DNA of 46,571 bases from Pavlovales sp. CCMP2436 (lineage: Eukaryota > Haptophyta > Pavlovophyceae > Pavlovales): assembly GCA_026770615.1 (NCBI GenBank), contig MU631642.1:129441-176011 (forward strand). Direction: 5' to 3'. The notes under the pieces were generated by a model. The model was not told where the DNA came from, did not search any database, and was given only the letters and a program-made list of their open reading frames with translations. Position numbers and translations under genes: made by a program. Shown piece by piece: positions 20,601-30,445 of this stretch. Position 1 is the stretch's first letter. Each line of letters opens with the position of its first letter.

Positions 20601-23600
20601 CTCGTCCGTGCAGGTGTGGGCGAGGGGGAGGGGCGGGGGCAAGGGCGGACTAGTTGAAGGAGTTGTGCACACGCAGCTACCCTCAGAGTGAAGTAGGGAA
20701 GTAGGGCTGTGAAGTGGGCTCAGAGGAACAGGGCTGGGGATAAGGGCTGAGAGTACGGGATGGGAGTAAGAGAGCAGGGGCAGGAGCGGGTGCGTACCGT
20801 TGCGCAGTCTCTCAAGCTCCACCTCGAGCAGCCGATGTCTCCGCCCCGTCTCGTCCAGCGCCGCGATCTCGTTGTGCAGCGCATCCACCAAACTGAAAAA
20901 AAAGGGGGGGGAAAAGAGAGGATGAGGAATAAATGAATGGTTCATTACGTTCATCAACAGCAGCAATCAAACGTAGGGTACATGCCCTCACCTTGCGCGC
21001 TCGCGGCAGACCATCAGCTCGACGCGTGCACGCTCCTCCACCCCCTCCAGCTGTGCGCACAGCCGTGCCGCCGCCCGCTCCGCGCCGAGACTGCCACCAC
21101 GCCCCCCCGCGTGGTGCACCTCGAAGCCGCCCCCTCCGTTGGGCAGGGCGTGCGCACCCGCCCCGTCGCGAAAATTGAGGCGCACGCCCGCATCCTACGC
21201 GTCAGTGGTGGTATGCGTTTGATGCGCTTGATGAGTAAAAGTACGAATTTTTTCTTAATGGAACTACGACCTACTTAAAAGGAAAATGAGACAGGACAGC
21301 AGAAGAGTATATATATATATACATATATTACATATATATACATATATATATATACATATATATATATACATATATATACATATATATACATATATATACA
21401 TATATATATATACATATATATATATACATATATATACATATATATACATATATATACATATATATATATATTAATATATATTAATATATATTAATATCTG
21501 TATATTCTATTTGTGGGGTGGGTATTACCGCCTGTGCCTCCTCCTGTGCGGCGGTGGCCAGCTCCTCGGCACGCGCGCGCAGCAGTTCGAGCTGCGCCGA
21601 GGCACGTGCGCGCGTGCTCGCGAGGTCGGCGTCGAGTGCAGAGCCGAGCGCACGCCTGCGGGTGAGAAGGCAAGAAGCACAATCATTATAATTATATATA
21701 GTACTCATTATAATGATATAATTCTAATTCTAATTCTATAATTTCATGCAAATCGTGTATTTATAAAAATCACTTTGCCAATAACGATACCAGGTAGGGT
21801 CTTCGTGATAGTGACCTAACGTTGAGGATACCCTTAGACGCAGAATTGAGCGGGGAATAACTTCTGTACTATGGTCCGACACCTGATTCTAACAGGAAGT
21901 ACAAGAAAACGGCCTTCAAAGTGAAGAGACGTATGTGACTAGTATGCTGAAAATACGGTCCTTCACTTTGGAGGCCGTTCTCTTGTACTTCCTGTTAGAA
22001 TCAGGTGTCGGACCATAGTACAGAAGTTATTCCCCGCTCAATTCTGCGTCTAGAGGTATCTTCAAAGTTCTACTTGGATCAAATATTGCTTTGGCACGCA
22101 CCCCTTTGACTTTTGCACAATACTGGCAAAGTAGCTTTTATGAACGTACGATTTGCATGAAATTTTTACGGTTGCGCACGGGAAGGCGCAACACGCACAA
22201 TAAGCATACGCAGCATGAGAAATAGCATCGAATTTAGAATGAGCATTGCACGCCGCGACGAGTTCATGATGCGAGTGGCATTCATACGAGGACGAGTTAT
22301 TCGAATGGGAGTTCTTCTTTTGCTCGTTTTTTTTGAAATTAGTTCTTCTTTTCGTGAGTTGAGTTCTTGCAATCACCTGCGCGCGTCTGCTTCGTACCGC
22401 GCCTCCGTCTCGAGTAGCGCGGTGTGCAGCGCGGCCGCCTCCTCCCTCGCCTCACCCAGCTGCGCCTGCGCGGTGGCGTGTGCGGCCTCCACCTCTGCCA
22501 GCCGCCGCTGCATCCCTTCTCCCTGTTCGCGCAGATGCTTCGCCTCCTCCAACGCAACCTCGCGCGCCCCCTCCGCCACGGCCGCGCTGGCCTTAGCGGC
22601 GCTGAGCTGTGTGGCTGCTGCGCCCTCGCCCCTTTCGCCCGCTTCTCCCATCGAGCCGCGCCAGCCTTTGACAGGCGTCCCATCCGCCGCGATGCCTTCG
22701 CCCCCCTCCTCCTCCTCCGCCTGCTGCGGTGCGTTCGCCGCCGCCACCGCGAGCACGGCGGCGGCGAGGGGGCCAGCGGAGCGCACACGCGCCACGTGGG
22801 GGGGCGCCGCGCCGAAAGCCTCGAAGACACCGTTCGGCTCGGACGAGAAGCCCGCCGCAGACATCCTGCCAGCCGCCCCTTCCTCCGCCTCCCCATCCGC
22901 CCACCCCTCCCCGCCGCTCAGCATGCGTGCGGCCGGGGGGGCGCCCGCCGCCTCCGCGTGCGCCAGCCGGTTGAGCAGCTCTGCCAGCTGCTGCTCCCGC
23001 GTCATCCCTTCCCGCGCGTGCGCCGCCTCCTGCTCCTGCGGGTGGCGGCGATTGTATTTTATGTTTCGTGTATTCTTGATGAGTTCGTAGTTCTTCGTTT
23101 TTTTTTTTTTTTTTTTTTGGGTTGGGTTGGGGGGGAAGGGGGCTGACAGTCAGCGCCTCTCGCGCACAGCGAGACGGGCAACGCACAGTCAATCAGGTAG
23201 CAGCAGCAGTCAGTCAGCGCCCCTTGCTCCCCAGCTAGGCGCACATATACACCAATCAATAAATCAATACTGACTCATGCTGTAGATCACATCTGTAGAA
23301 CACATGTGAGCATGGAGTGTGCGAGCTCAGCTGCAGCAGCCACACACAAATAAATAATTAAAGAGATATAGAATACCTGCAGGAGCCGCACATACAAATA
23401 AATAAATAAATACATAAATAAATAAAAAGTAAATAATACCTGCAGCAGCCGCACCCACTCCGCGGCACTCGCGTCGAGTGCGGCCGCGTGCGAAACCGCC
23501 ATGCGTGCAATCTGAAGTTGAGGTGATTGTTGATGTGATTGTGCTTGTAAACGTGATTGTTACATTAGTTGTTGCGATTGTGATTGTGAATGTGATTGTT

Positions 23601-26124
23601 ACATTAGTTGTTGCGATTGTGATTGTGAATGTGCTAGTTGCATTAGTTGTTGCGATTGTGATTGTGAATGTGATTGTTACATTAGTTGTTGCGTGCGGCA
23701 GGGCCATGCGCGCAATCTGGTGGGAGGGGGGAGGGAGGGGGGGTGGTGGGGTGGTGTGTGTGCGGGTCCGCCGACTCCTCACGCAGAAAGGGAGCAGAGA
23801 GAGGGAGCAGAGAAAGGGAGGGGTGTGTGTGCACCTCCGTGTCTGAAGGGGGTGTGTGTGTCTGAAGGCGAGAGGGCAGGGGGGGTGCGCACCTCCGTGT
23901 CTGCCTCTTCGCGCGTGCGTCCCAGTTCGTCCTGCAGCATCCCCACCGAGGCGGCGAGCGTCTCAGCCAAATGCGCGCGCGGCGTGAGGTCGGCCACTGC
24001 GCGGTGCAGCCACTCCAGGCCAACCGCCCCCCCCTCGCCCCCGTTGGCCGCCACGTTGCCCGCAAAGGGGGTGGAGGGCGGCGCGGGTGGGTGCGTCGGC
24101 GTGGCGGGCGCCTGTTCCGTGAGCAGCAGCAGCTGCGCCTCGCTCGCGGCCAGCGCATCCTCCGACGCGGCGAGCTGCATCGAAGCGGCGGCGGCGGCGT
24201 TCTGCGCCTGCGCCTGCGCCACGGCCAGCGTCACCTCCGCGATGGCCGTGGCCGCAGCCGCCTCTGCCGCCGCCTCCGCCGCCTGTGCGCGCAGCTGCTT
24301 GGCCTCCTGCTGCGCCGCGGACAGGTCGCTGCGCAGCGCGGCCTCCGTGACGGTCAGGTGGCGCAGCGCTCGCACCGCACTGTCCTGCGCGTGTATGGCC
24401 TCCGAACTGCCGGCGCGCTCGCTGAGCACCTCGTCGCGCGCCGACTGCAACTGCAAGCGCAACTCCATCTGACAAGGGGGAGGGGGGGGTGAGTGCGGCT
24501 GCGATGGCGTTGGTCGGGTTCGGGGGTGCATTGCGCCTACTGCAAGTTACACAATGAAGACCTTCAGTACCTGCATCTCGCGTGCGGCGGCTGCGATCTC
24601 GCGGCTTGCGGCCAGCTCGGCGCGCAGCTCGGCCGCACCGCGCACGGCCTGGCGCATGCTCTGCGCCTCGCCCTCCGACAGCAGCGCGGCCATATTCTCC
24701 GAGGCAGAGAGCGGCGCGGGCAGCGCGGCGGCGGCCAGCTGCGCGGCCGCGGTGAGCGCGTTGGCGTCGGCGGCGCGCGCCTCGGCCTCGGCGCGCAGGG
24801 CGGCCTCCGTCTCTGCGGCGAGCGCGGCCGCCCGCTCCGCTTCCCGGGCCGCCGCCTCCCTGCCCTCTGCGCCGGCCAGCTGCGCGCGCAACCCGTGCGC
24901 GGCGGCGGCGGCGGCAGATGCGGCCTCTACGCGCGCCTGGTCGCCGGCGCGCGCATCGGCGCGCGCGAGCGAGATCTCGGCGCGCGCGGCGTTAAGCTGC
25001 GCGCGCAGCTCCGCCGCGTCGCCGTCCGCGTTGCCCAGCTCGAGCGCCTGGAAGCGCGCGCGCAGCTCGGCTCGCTCGGCGCGCAGCTCGGCCGCCTCCT
25101 CCTCGGCGCGCGAGGTGGCCGCCCGCGCGCTCGCAAGCTCCGCGCCGCCCGACGAGGCGGAGGGAGAGAGCGCGGCACCTGCCTTGACGCGGCGGTGCGC
25201 CGCCTCGTTGGCCGCCTCTGTCTCTTGCTTGGCCGCGTCGAGTGCCTCTCTCAGCTCCGACTCGCGCTCGCGCGCGTCGGCCAGCTGCCCCTCGGCCTCG
25301 GCGTGCGCGCGCTGAGCCGCCTTGAGCGCCGCGCTCACGCGCTGCAGCTGCGCGCCCACCTCGGTGTGCTCCTCGCGCAGCGCCTCGAGCCGCGAGCGCG
25401 TGGCCGCGGCCGCCGACGCCGAGTCCTTGGCCGCGCGCGCGGTCTCGCCGAGCTGGCCCTCCGCCGCCGCGCGCCGCTCGTCCGCCTCGCGTGCATGGTC
25501 GCCCGCCTCGGCGCGCGCACGATCGCGCTCGGCCTCGGCCGCGCGGCGCGCTGTATCGGCCTCCTTGGCGTGGCGGCGCATCGAGTCCGCTTCGGCGAGC
25601 GCGCGCTCGGCGCTTTCGGCCAGCCGGCGCGCGTCCGCCTCCACGTCCACCAGCAGTGCGTCGCGCTCGCGCGAGTGGAGAAGGAGCCGGCGCTGATCCT
25701 CCTCGAGCGAGCGTACGCGCGACGCGCGCTCGCGCAGCGTGTCGGCGAAGTCCTCGAGCTCGTGCTGCAGGGAGGGCTTTTCTAGTCCGCCGGTCGAGCC
25801 GCCGCCCAAGATCGGCGAGAGAGAGAGAGGGAGTGCGCTGCGCCCGACGATCGGCTGTGGGACGGACGGCCGCCGGGCCGCGGTCACCGACGCGTCAAAG
25901 AGGCTGGCCAGGGCGGCCGTCGAGCCGGCCGCCCCGCCAACCGGCTGTGAGGTGGACGCGTCGAGCGCGGCGGCGGTCGTGCCGGCCTCCACCCCGTCGA
26001 CGGCTGGAGGCCGGCACGACCGCCGCTCGACGTTCGACGCGCCGGACAGCTGCCTGACTGGAGCGGCGACGGTCTCCACCCCGCCCGCCGTCGGGCCAAA
26101 GAGACTTGCCAGGTCGTCGTCCAT
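15269..26124 (-). CDS. Large alanine-rich coiled-coil protein, at least 15 exons
   Basis: Minus-strand exons: 24571-26124, 23893-24468, 23440-23511, 22377-23035, 21529-21655, 20992-21194, 20798-20892, 20348-20526, 19848-19921, 19118-19557, 18581-18874, 18304-18392, 17668-17961, 16016-16357 and 15269-15763. Every junction is GT-AG and in phase, giving about 1,830 residues; more exons could hide in the N gap. The start ATG at 26124 opens [15 protein letters not shown]. After about 120 low-complexity residues, the rest is almost continuous heptad-type coiled coil rich in Ala, Glu, Arg and Leu ([40 protein letters not shown]), ending [20 protein letters not shown]. No enzymatic domain was seen. 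Such proteins usually scaffold centrosomes, cilia, Golgi or the cytoskeleton, but no specific family is recognisable. Most introns are filled with a different simple repeat. The gene faces GAR1 across 319 bp. Confidence 0.9.
16736..17630. other. Assembly gap (895 N)
   Basis: The gap lies in intron 13 of the coiled-coil gene, right next to a poly-A run of 36 bases (poly-T just after the minus-strand donor at 17667). It probably marks an unassembled homopolymer or tandem repeat, and one or more exons could be missing. Confidence 0.95.
18102..18225. repeat. Tandem duplication inside coiled-coil intron 12
   Basis: Two units of about 62-67 bp share GAGCATGCCCAGG, GGAGGAGTTGGTAGAGGTTT and GGGATCGAGGG. 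Confidence 0.8.
19686..19750. repeat. ACATAAAA repeat in coiled-coil intron 9
   Basis: Repeated ACATAAAAA/ACATAAAAAA units precede a CAGCAGCAG run in the intron between 19848 and 19557. Confidence 0.8.
20041..20340. repeat. 300 bp AAAGG/AAAAG/AAATG pentanucleotide satellite
   Basis: An uninterrupted array of 5 bp units fills coiled-coil intron 8. Unit types come in blocks (AAAAG, then AAATG, then AAAGG with interspersed AAAAG), consistent with recent expansion. It ends 7 bp from the exon donor at 20348. The open frame across it is an artefact of periodicity. Confidence 0.95.
21305..21500. repeat. TATATACA microsatellite in coiled-coil intron 5
   Basis: About 190 bp of alternating TA with regular CA interruptions, then TTAATATATA units, occupy most of the intron between 21194 and 21529. 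Confidence 0.95.
21741..22163. mobile_element. 423 bp foldback element in coiled-coil intron 4
   Basis: The two halves are inverted copies almost to the centre. The outer ends are ATTTCATGCAAATCGT and ACGATTTGCATGAAAT. The inner arms (about 21838-21907 and 21985-22054) are nearly identical over some 70 bp, including ACTATGGTCCGACACCTG and its complement. A further inverted pair (GGCCTTCAAAGTGAAG with CTTCACTTTGGAGGCC) lies at the core. It has no coding capacity. It looks like a MITE or foldback transposon inserted in an intron. Confidence 0.9.
23327..23456 (-). repeat. Three tandem copies of the exon 3 donor junction (coiled-coil gene)
   Basis: The exon 3 end and donor (plus-strand text ATACCTGCAGCAGCCGCACC, to 23456) is repeated with small changes at about 23373-23392 (ATACCTGCAGGAGCCGCAC) and 23331-23347 (GCTGCAGCAGCCACAC), the copies separated by AAATAAAT runs. 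Confidence 0.8.
23498..23720. repeat. 39 bp minisatellite plus duplicated exon 3 acceptor
   Basis: Units of about 39 bp built from GTGATTGTTACATTAGTTGT and TGCGATTGTGATTGTGAAT lie in intron 2. They are flanked by two copies of the exon 3 acceptor edge: GCCATGCGTGCAATCTG (23498) and GCCATGCGCGCAATCTG (23703). The distal copy could be spliced in frame and would add a Thr/Ile-rich repeat ([13 protein letters not shown]). Confidence 0.85.
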
Positions 26125-26443
26125 CGAGCAGCTGCGGCTCGGCACTTTGCACCCGTCAGCAATGGAGCTCGGCGGTCAGTGGCGAAGTGACGGCAGAACA
26201 ATACAAATCTCAACATTTTAATTTTCGCCGGAACAGTGGAGCGGAGGTGTGCCGCGCGATGAGCGGAAGGCCAAGGAGGAGGCACGCTGCGCACGGCACA
26301 GCAACGCCCTCGCCCGTCCGCAGCCAAGCCCTCGCCCCGAATAGAAAATCCCGAATTAACTTTCCGCTTTTTAAAAAAATCAGTCCGATTGCCCGAGCCT
26401 GCAAGGCCACGAGCTCGTGCTAACCGTCCGTGCAGCAGGAAGG
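26125..26443. promoter_or_regulatory. Shared 5' region of the coiled-coil and GAR1 genes
   Basis: 319 bp lie between the divergent start codons. No TATA box or known operator was recognised; its promoter role is inferred from position. Confidence 0.45.
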
Positions 26444-27082
26444 ATGAGGCCGCCCATGGGTGGAGCGCGTGGGCGTGGCGCGGGCGGCGGCGGGCGCGGT
26501 GACAGCGCGGGCCGCGGCTTTGGCGGCCGTGGCGCCGGCCGCGGCTTTGGCGGCGGGCGCGGCGGCGGCGGCGGCTTCCGCGACGAGGGCCCGCCCGACT
26601 CGGTGATCGTATTCGGCGACTTTGTGCACGGCTGCGAGGGCGACTTGATCGTCAAGCACTCGGTGGAGAAGGTGCCCTACTTCAACGCGCCCGTCTACCT
26701 CGAGAACAAGTCGCAGGTCGGCAAGGTCGATGAGATCTTCGGCCAGATCTCCGCCGCGATGTCCTCCATCAAGCCGTCGGACGGTATCGTGGCGGCCTCC
26801 TTCAAGGCGGGCGACAAGATCTACATCAACCCGGAGAAGCTACTGCCCCTGCAGCGCTTCCTTCCACAGCCCAAGGGCGCCGGCGGCGCGCGCGGTGGGC
26901 GCGGTGGCGGGCGCGGCGGCGGGCGCGACGGCGGGCGCGGGCGCGGCGGCGGTGGGCGCGACGGCGGGCGTGGCGGGCGCGGCGGCGGGCGCGGCTTTTC
27001 ACCAGGCGGCCGCGGCGCCCCGCGCGGCGGCATGAGCCGCGGCGGCTTCTCTCCCGGCGGGCGTGGGCGCGGCCGGGGATAA
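26444..27082 (+). CDS. GAR1: GAR1, H/ACA small nucleolar RNP subunit
   Basis: A single exon encodes 212 residues starting [12 protein letters not shown]. Glycine/arginine-rich (RGG) tails flank the conserved Gar1 core: [13 protein letters not shown], then [26 protein letters not shown], and finally [17 protein letters not shown]1 binds Cbf5/dyskerin in H/ACA snoRNPs that pseudouridylate rRNA and snRNA in the nucleolus, and it is also part of the telomerase RNP in animals. The ATG at 26444 is preferred over an upstream non-ATG extension because the family starts with an RGG tail. The C-terminal tail includes repeats of FSPGGRG. Core length and motif order match the family well; nothing is missing. 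Confidence 0.97.
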   Translation: MRPPMGGARGRGAGGGGRGDSAGRGFGGRGAGRGFGGGRGGGGGFRDEGPPDSVIVFGDFVHGCEGDLIVKHSVEKVPYFNAPVYLENKSQVGKVDEIFGQISAAMSSIKPSDGIVAASFKAGDKIYINPEKLLPLQRFLPQPKGAGGARGGRGGGRGGGRDGGRGRGGGGRDGGRGGRGGGRGFSPGGRGAPRGGMSRGGFSPGGRGRGRG

Positions 27083-28359
27083 GCCACCGCGCAGCGCGCG
27101 CCCGCTGCACCCATTCCCACTCGCCAAGGTGCGCCGGTGGGCAATGCTGACACGCACACGGAAACGGCCGTCGCTTCCGAACCCCACATCCGCCGCCGTC
27201 GCGCACGACGCGGCGGCGCCCCCCCAAGCAACCCAGGACCGACGAGGTTCGCAGCGGAGCCACCCCTTCGCCTCGTGCATTCCGTATGAAGTCTTGGAAG
27301 TGCAACAAAAAAAAGTCTTCACATGAGCCAAACAAGGCTCGGATAGTTCCGGCGACTCGTGCGCTGGTCCGGCATAAGTTCAGTTATTAAACGCGATCAG
27401 TAGTAGTCACTGTTAGCTTGGATAGCGGCTCGTAGTAATGGTAATCCTAACTAGTAACAGTCCACACTTAAAAATGATGATTAGTAACTATGTATAAATA
27501 AGAATGTCATAAATTGAAAATCATAGTTATATCTTTGGTGAATTAATTAATTGTGAATATGTTACGTAGAAAACTTAAGCAATATCTAGTGCATTATTTG
27601 AGTAAATCTTCTAGACTAGCTAGGCAGACCAATATATGACTACTATCTTGGAGTCTAGACTCGCAAGCCTACTCATTTGGCAGAACTTCCGGGAGCGCTC
27701 GCTTCATTACTTACATGTTATAGTAGTTCTGCAAAAAGCGCGAGATGGAGGAACAATGCCCCGAAACCAGACCACAACATACTGAGCCCAGGGGGTCGAA
27801 ATCCGAATTAGTGGCGCGATTCCGCACTGGGGAGGGGGGAAAGTGGTGACCGGGACAAAGAAGTAGACATTGGTCATCCCTGCGCGCTAAGTGTCTATAG
27901 CTGATGTCGAATAGAGCCCTCCTCGACGGTCGGAGCCCACCTCGTGTTCCTTCCAGGTGCCTCTTGGGTCGACAACATACTTCGTGTAACTAACATTTCC
28001 GATTCTCAGCGTTTGGAAGCGAAAAGTTCTAAAGACATGGTGCCCCTTTCACGAATCTGCAACTAACTGCCCTATTCACAAATCAGCAACTAACTCCGCG
28101 GCACCACTTCCGCTTCCTGACTTGCTCCTGAGGATTTTCACCGGAATTTTTTCGATTTTCCCCCCGGACTGGCCACTAGTTCGGATTTTGACCCAGGGGC
28201 CCATTCTCCTGAAGGGGTGGGGTAGACCGGGAGTCCGGGACCCACACTAACTCACTGAGCCGTAGGTTAAATTGACTTATTGTCCATTGTGTCATGTGCA
28301 ATAGGTGCGGCATGTGCGCAGGCGAGTAGCATTTCGAGACGAGCGAGACGCAGCAGAGG
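27083..28359. other. Spacer downstream of GAR1 and of the zinc-finger gene
   Basis: AT-rich at 27400-27720, then more mixed. A local duplication occurs at about 28047-28100 (TCACGAATCTGCAACTAACT and TCACAAATCAGCAACTAACT). No gene was seen. Confidence 0.55.
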
Positions 28360-29648
28360 TCAGTCAATGCGCCAGTTGAGCGTCGTCGACTCACGACGAC
28401 TGTCGAGTGGGTGTGTCGTGTGCGTGCGCTTATGCCTCGCGAGGTGGCCCGCCTCACTGGCCCTGAAGTCGCAGCCCGGCTCGTCGCATGCGTACGGCCG
28501 CTCGCCGGTGTGCGTACGCTTGTGCTTCTTGAGGTTGCCCGCCTCAGCGGCCCGGTAATCGCACCCCGGCTTGTCGCACGCGAAGGGCCGCTCGCCGCTG
28601 TGCGTGCGCTTGTGCGCCGTGAGGTTCCTCGCAGTAGTGGCCCTGTACTCGCAGCCCGGCTCGTCGCNNNNNNNNNNNNNNNNNNNNNNNNNNNNNNNNN
28701 NNNNNNNNNNNNNNNNNNNNNNNNNNNNNNNNNNNNNNNNNNNNNNNNNNNNNNNNNNNNNNNNNNNNNNNNNNNNNNNNNNNNNNNNNNNNNNNNNNNN
28801 NNNNNNNNNNNNNNNNNNNNNNNNNNNNNNNNNNNNNNNNNNNNNNNNNNNNNNNNNNNNNNNNNNNNNNNNNNNNNNNNNNNNNNNNNNNNNNNNNNNN
28901 NNNNNNNNNNNNNNNNNNNNNNNNNNNNNNNNNNNNNNNNNNNNNNNNNNNNNNNNNNNGGCTCGTCGCACGCGTACGGCAGCTCGCCGGTGTGCGTGCG
29001 CTTGTGCGCCATGAGGGTGCCCGTCTCAGCGGCCCGGTACTCGCACCCCGGCTCGTCACACGCGTACGGCCGCTCGCCACTGTGCGTGCGCTTGTGCGTC
29101 GAGAGGTTGCCCGTCTCAGCGGCCCTGAAGTCGCAGCCCGGCTCGTCGCACGCGAAGGGCCGCTTGCCGCTGTGCGTGCGCTTGTGCTTTTTGAGGTTGT
29201 CCGCCTCAGCGGCCCGGTACTCGCACCCCGGCTCGTCGCACGCGAAGGGCCGCTCGCTGCTGTGCGTGCGCGTGTGCGTCAAGAGGTGGCCCGGCTGAGT
29301 GGCCCTGAAGTCGCAGCAGGGCTCGTCGCACGCGTATGGCCGCTCGCCGCTGTGCGTGCGCTTGTGCCTCGTGAGGTGGCTCGCCCTAAGTGCTCGGTGT
29401 GTACAGCCCGGCTCGTCGCACGGGAAAGGACGCTCCCCCTCGTAAACTTCCACGAACGTTGGCTTCGTTGGCGTCCGCGCGATCCCGTCTTCCCAGGCCG
29501 GCGCGGTATCGGCTCCGCGATACCGGTGGAACTGCCTGACGTCCTCGTCGCGCTTGCCGCCGACGGTCGTGCAGTACTTGGAGGTGCCGGGCCCGTGCGC
29601 GCACGCCCCGGGCAGCTGCGAGCAAGGCCGTCGCTTTTGACCCGACAT
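28360..29648 (-). CDS. Tandem C2H2 zinc-finger protein, interrupted by an assembly gap
   Basis: The frame starts at the ATG at 29648 (MSGQKRRPCSQLPGACAHG) and reads at least five complete fingers before the gap and three after it. It ends THPLDSRRESTTLNWRID. Each finger is 28 residues of the form C-x4-C-x12-H-x3-H, with the consensus ACDEPGCDFRAAEAGNL then KHKRTHSGERP, so linkers and backbone are almost identical and only a few recognition-helix positions vary (ASHLTRH, PGHLLTH, ADNLKKH, TGNLSTH, TGTLMAH, AGHLARH). C2H2 arrays of this kind bind DNA or RNA in the nucleus; the target is unknown. The frame before and after the 292 N differs, so the gap length is only an estimate. The upstream side abuts the left inverted end of the Mutator-like element. 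Confidence 0.87.
28668..28959. other. Assembly gap (292 N) inside the zinc-finger array
   Basis: Both edges fall in the same finger motif (GCGACGAGCC), so the missing piece should be 84n minus 10 bp (242, 326 and so on) to keep finger phase; 292 does not fit. The array of near-identical 84 bp units probably collapsed in assembly. Confidence 0.93.
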
Positions 29649-29676
29649 GGCAGAAGCCCGCAGTTTTTCCCACGTG

Positions 29677-29801
29677 GATCGTATTTCAGTCTCGAGTCGA
29701 GACAATCTCGAAATAACGGCCCTCGAGACCGGCTACCGCGCAAGCAAGCTGAGACTGTCTCGGGGAGCCCGCAAACGCTCGAGACTACTCGCACTCGCCC
29801 G
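29677..29801 (+). repeat. Left inverted terminal region of the MULE
   Basis: Rich in the palindromic words TCTCGA/GAGACNGTCTC. It is the complement of 34883-35031 and begins 28 bp upstream of the zinc-finger start codon. Confidence 0.8.
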
Positions 29802-30445
29802 TGCGAGCTTACACGAGGGTGCTTCTTCCGCAACCACCCACGGTCCCTGCCGCGCAGCCGATCGGCTAGCAACGCAGCCCGCTCGAGACCGTGCGCACCG
29901 AGTGCTCACCGCCGCACTGGCCGCCGCTCGTGACTGTCATGCGCGCGCCAAGCTCCCGCCATCTCGCTCGGACACGAATGAACGGCGCATCGGCGCCGCA
30001 CAGCCCGAGCGAGAGCGCTTGGCGAGCTCATGTACGAGACCGCGCGCACGGTGAGCTCGCCACCGACACCCGCGCAGCCTACTCGTTACGTGCGAGAGCG
30101 AGAGCACGCGGCGAGCTCGCTGCCGATGCCGACGCGCAGCTCTTTGCTTGCTGGGCGCAAGCTGACAGCGAACAAGTTCGGTGCCGCGCAGCCCGCACGC
30201 TCACGGGCCTGGTAGGGTGTCCCTGACGCACTGTGACTGCTGCTACCCTGACCGGATGTACTAAGATCACAAAGGTCTATAAGTAGGTCGAACGTGTACT
30301 TCGAAGGTAGAAGTTGGGCCGGCCAAGTGTGTTAGACTACTAGTACTAAGGTGTCCTAGTGTGCGCACTAAGTTACATTGGCGCTATCACTGCAAAGCTT
30401 TACGGGCTCGCTTGCCCTTGGCCAACTTGCGCCTGCGGCGCCCGC

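Noticed and set aside
23478..23846. [13 protein letters not shown] repeat peptide and possible CRISPR-like array at 23520-23700
   Set aside because: Units of about 39 bp are contiguous with no spacers, so this is a minisatellite in an intron and not a CRISPR array.
24493..25785. 430-codon plus frame opposite coiled-coil exon 1
   Set aside because: Arg/Leu/Gly-rich antisense shadow; the minus strand gives clean coiled-coil heptads and in-phase splicing.
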